The translations under genes were made by a program, and so were the position numbers. The notes beneath the pieces are model-generated. The model searched no databases. It was given only the letters and a program-made list of their open reading frames with translations, and was not told the DNA's origin. Positions 61,392-64,000 of a DNA stretch of 64,000 nucleotides are shown piece after piece. This stretch comes from Flavobacterium sp. (lineage in GTDB: Bacteria; Bacteroidota; Bacteroidia; Flavobacteriales; Flavobacteriaceae): positions 142,012 through 206,011 of the forward strand of contig NZ_JAIXSL010000012.1 of the NCBI RefSeq assembly GCF_027484705.1. The letters run 5' to 3'. Numbering within the stretch: the first letter of the stretch is position 1; each line of letters starts with the position of its first letter.

Positions 61392-62744
61392 ATGGATAAA
61401 AAACTGCATGTTGATTTTTCGAAGCAACAGTTTGGAGCCGATTTTAAATGGGGTGTATCAACGGCTGCATTTCAGATTGAAGGTTCAAAAGAGGCAGATG
61501 GTAAAGGCTTATCGATCTGGGATGTTTTTGCTACCCGAAGAGGAAAAATAAAAAATGGGCACCAACCCGCAGATGCCTGTGATTTTTACAACCGCTATAA
61601 AGATGATATTGCTTTAGTACGCGAACTCAACATTTCAAACTTTCGTTTTTCTCTCAGCTGGACGCGACTGCTGCCAGAAGGCACTGGAAGCATTAATTAC
61701 AAAGGAGTCGATTATTATAACAGGGTTATAGATTTTTTGCTCAAATGCGGCATTACTCCCTGGGTAACTATTTATCATTGGGATTTACCGCATGCACTGG
61801 AACTCAGAGGCGGATGGACCAACCGCGACATCGTTTCCTGGTTTTCGGATTATTCTGAAATATGCGCCCTCAATTTTGGCGACAGGGTCATTAATTGGAT
61901 GGTACTGAACGAGCCATCAGTATTTACAGGCGCAGGCTATTTTTTAGGCATGCATGCTCCGGGAAAAAAAGGGCTTACCAATTACCTTAAGGCCATGCAC
62001 CACGCCACTTTAGCCACAGCGGCTGGAGCAAAAGCCTTGCGAAAACAAATTGACCATGCCCATATCGGAACTACTTTTTCGTGTACGCACATAGAACCGT
62101 TAAATAGTTCCGAAAGAAACGTTCTTGCGGCAAACCGAGTAGATACGCTTCTCAACAGAACTTTTATCGAGCCGATTTTAGGTCTTGGTTATCCGCATTC
62201 AGATTTGCCTTTCCTCAAAAAAATAGAGAAGTACATGCAACCGGATGACGAGAAAAACATGGCTTTTGATTTCGATTTTACGGGCATCCAATGTTACACA
62301 CGCGAAATCGTAAAAGCTTCCTTATTCGTTCCTTACATCGGCGCATCCATTGTCAAAGCATCGAAGCGAAAGGTTCCTTCCACCGAGATGAACTGGGAAG
62401 TCTATCCGCCGGCAATTTATCAGATGATCAAGAAATTCAATGGTTATAAAGGAATCAAACAACTCATCATTACCGAAAACGGTGCCGCTTTTCCTGATGT
62501 CGTCGAAAATGGGAAAGTGAATGATACTGACCGAACGACTTACCTTCAAAATCATATGAGTCAGGTTCTGAAAGCCAAGCAAGAAGGTTATCCTGTGGAG
62601 GGTTATTTCGTCTGGACACTGACCGATAATTTTGAATGGGCGGAAGGCTTTCATCCCAGATTTGGTTTGGTTTATGTCGATTTTGATACACAAGAAAGAA
62701 CCATTAAACAATCCGGTTTATGGTTTCAGCAATTTCTTAAGTAA
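61392..62744 (+). CDS. GH1 family beta-glucosidase-type glycoside hydrolase
   Basis: A 450-aa TIM-barrel retaining glycosidase. Visible: the N-terminal signature FKWGVSTAAFQIEGS, acid/base Glu174 in VLNEPSVF, nucleophile Glu362 in IITENGAAF, and the C-terminal sugar-binding WTLTDNFEWAEGFHPRFGLVYVDF. No signal peptide, so it is probably cytosolic and acts on imported or internal beta-glucosides or galactosides. It lies 41 bp before a glycosyltransferase gene, probably in one operon. Confidence 0.95.
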   Translation: MDKKLHVDFSKQQFGADFKWGVSTAAFQIEGSKEADGKGLSIWDVFATRRGKIKNGHQPADACDFYNRYKDDIALVRELNISNFRFSLSWTRLLPEGTGSINYKGVDYYNRVIDFLLKCGITPWVTIYHWDLPHALELRGGWTNRDIVSWFSDYSEICALNFGDRVINWMVLNEPSVFTGAGYFLGMHAPGKKGLTNYLKAMHHATLATAAGAKALRKQIDHAHIGTTFSCTHIEPLNSSERNVLAANRVDTLLNRTFIEPILGLGYPHSDLPFLKKIEKYMQPDDEKNMAFDFDFTGIQCYTREIVKASLFVPYIGASIVKASKRKVPSTEMNWEVYPPAIYQMIKKFNGYKGIKQLIITENGAAFPDVVENGKVNDTDRTTYLQNHMSQVLKAKQEGYPVEGYFVWTLTDNFEWAEGFHPRFGLVYVDFDTQERTIKQSGLWFQQFLK

Positions 62745-62785
62745 CCACTTTTTGAAAACAGGAATCATTTTTTAAATCCATCAAG

Positions 62786-63772
62786 ATGAAAATATTATAC
62801 GCGGTACAAGGAACAGGAAACGGACATTTGAGCAGGGCCATCGATATCATTCCTTGCCTTCAAAAGCATGGCGAGGTTGACATACTGGTCAGCGGGATTC
62901 AGGGAGATCTTGAATTGCCTTTTGCCATAAAATACAAGTTGAAAGGGCTGAGTTTTATTTTTGGAAAAAAAGGCGGTGTGGATTTACTCAAGACCGTCAC
63001 GCGAAGCCATCCGCGGAAATTATACAAAAGCATTCAGGATTTGCCCGTAACGGATTATGATTTGGTGATTAGTGATTTCGAACCCGTATCATCATGGGCC
63101 TGCGTCATCAGGAACAAGCCTTGTATTGCGCTTAGCCATCAGGCCGCGGTACTTTCAGAAGGCTTTCCACAAACCGATGAAACCGATAAAATAGGCAAAC
63201 TGATCCTGCAAAATTATGCGCCGGCTGATTTCAAATACGGTTTCCATTTTAAATCGCATGGTGACAATATTTTTACTCCGGTAGTACGTCAGCAAGTCAG
63301 GAATCATCAAGTTACGGACAATGGGCATTACACGGTTTATCTTCCTTCTTATGATGATGCCGCTCTGATTGAAAAACTATCGGGATTTCCGAAAATCAAA
63401 TGGGATGTTTTTTCAAAACACAACAAAAAGAAACTAGTGGTGGATAATATCGTAATTCAACCGATCAACAATTTACTTTTCACAGCGAGTATGGCCTCAT
63501 CATCAGGAGTCTTATGCGGAGCGGGATTCGAAACACCAGCAGAGGCATTATTTCTGGGAAAGAAACTTTTAGTGGTTCCGATGAAAAATCAGTATGAGCA
63601 ACAACTTAATGCAGCGGCTTTAAAAGCGATGAATGTGCCGGTTATCAAAAGCCTCAAACCTAAATGGGATTCCGTTATTTCTGAATGGTTGCAAAATGGT
63701 CAACGCGTACCGGTGAACTATCCCGATAGTACTCAGGACATTGTAGATCGTATTATTGCCAAGCATGCTTAA
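62786..63772 (+). CDS. Glycosyltransferase (MJ1255/VC2487 type)
   Basis: A 328-aa GT-B-fold protein without signal peptide. The N-terminal loop MKILYAVQGTGNGHLSRAIDI and the C-terminal sugar-nucleotide region SSSGVLCGAGFETPAEALFLGKKLLVVPMKNQYEQQLNA resemble MurG and UDP-glucuronosyltransferase-like enzymes of the TIGR00661 group. Donor and acceptor are unknown. It follows the GH1 gene by 41 bp, a pairing that suggests synthesis and turnover of the same glycoside, or of a glycolipid; this is inference. Confidence 0.87.
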   Translation: MKILYAVQGTGNGHLSRAIDIIPCLQKHGEVDILVSGIQGDLELPFAIKYKLKGLSFIFGKKGGVDLLKTVTRSHPRKLYKSIQDLPVTDYDLVISDFEPVSSWACVIRNKPCIALSHQAAVLSEGFPQTDETDKIGKLILQNYAPADFKYGFHFKSHGDNIFTPVVRQQVRNHQVTDNGHYTVYLPSYDDAALIEKLSGFPKIKWDVFSKHNKKKLVVDNIVIQPINNLLFTASMASSSGVLCGAGFETPAEALFLGKKLLVVPMKNQYEQQLNAAALKAMNVPVIKSLKPKWDSVISEWLQNGQRVPVNYPDSTQDIVDRIIAKHA

Positions 63773-64000
63773 TCCCAAAAAGCAATCCTTTCAGGCTATC
63801 GATGCATTATTTTAACCAGATTTTTATTGAGTTATGGTCAATTTCTCTTATTGGATCCCAAAAAGCATCGATAAAATGCATGTCTTTTAGCCGAAATACT
63901 TCAGATTTTGATTTTTGGTAACTTCAACGAGTTTTGGGGTTAGTTACCGAAGCAATTTCCTGAGGTTGTGCTGTTGCCCTAGATTTGTCATGTACAAACA
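63773..64000. other. Unassigned 3' end of the window
   Basis: 228 bp after the glycosyltransferase gene. Short inverted segments (ATCGATGC near 63799 and GCATCGAT near 63866) are present. A ~40-codon minus-strand frame (about 63820-63910) has no start or family likeness. No gene is assigned. Confidence 0.3.

Overview
The window is chromosomal DNA from a member of the Bacteroidota, almost certainly a Flavobacteriaceae species close to Flavobacterium. The evidence is in the sequence. Several secreted proteins end in type IX secretion (T9SS) type A sorting domains. Promoters follow the Bacteroidota pattern (TTG, 17-23 nt, TAnnTTTG) rather than the E. coli pattern. The ATP synthase genes atpD-atpC stand apart from the rest of the atp operon. 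Bacteroidota-specific families are present (DUF4270, a CarboxypepD_reg-like TonB receptor, DUF4286). No rRNA, transposase, integrase, prophage or CRISPR array was seen. This is core genome with small intergenic repeats.

Layout. 1-0.8 kb: the 3' end of an M20 amidohydrolase gene, then tRNA-Arg(CCT) and tRNA-Asn(GTT). 0.8-13.3 kb: rseP and a secreted M1 aminopeptidase (minus), then serS, a TPR protein with DUF4286, rsmA-mgtE-proC, a 2-hydroxyacid dehydrogenase fused to a glyoxalase-fold domain, a TM2 protein and a VOC protein. 13.3-27 kb: a two-domain OlsF-like acyltransferase divergent from xth, an OmpA lipoprotein, a secreted PQQ-type sugar dehydrogenase, and a seven-gene minus-strand run panC-panD-flippase-esterase/TPR-radA-AsmA/GT51-DUF4139. 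27-36 kb: a short GT5-like protein, DUF4270 lipoprotein and glmS, then a TonB receptor with an SGNH lipoprotein. 36-46 kb: atpD-atpC, DUF2975/XRE, bioF, a TraB/ECF sigma/membrane protein operon, bioD-bioA and a ketosynthase. 46-60 kb: a small secreted ORF, recX, a 1226-aa T9SS protein, bioB, ribF, a secreted reprolysin-like peptidase, pth, rplY and prs. 60-64 kb: tRNA-Leu(CAA), a COG4705 membrane protein, a GH1 glycosidase and a glycosyltransferase.

How the genes work together. Biotin synthesis is represented by bioF, bioD-bioA and bioB in three nearby transcription units. No bioC, bioH or bioW is visible, but a ketosynthase with an intact Cys-His-His set follows bioA. Pantothenate (panC-panD), amino sugar (glmS), PRPP (prs) and FAD (ribF) synthesis are also covered. 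Envelope work is prominent: RseP, a GT51 transglycosylase, an OmpA lipoprotein, an aminolipid-type acyltransferase, a TonB receptor with a lipoprotein esterase, and four T9SS-type secreted proteins.

The most unusual material is non-coding. An approximately 80-bp stem-loop repeat family occurs at least five times, each copy in sense orientation at the 3' side of a gene, and one copy shows compensatory base changes in the stem. Among proteins, the most notable are the dehydrogenase-VOC fusion, a GT5-like protein lacking the usual substrate loop, an esterase-fold protein with Asp at the nucleophile position, and the biotin-locus ketosynthase.
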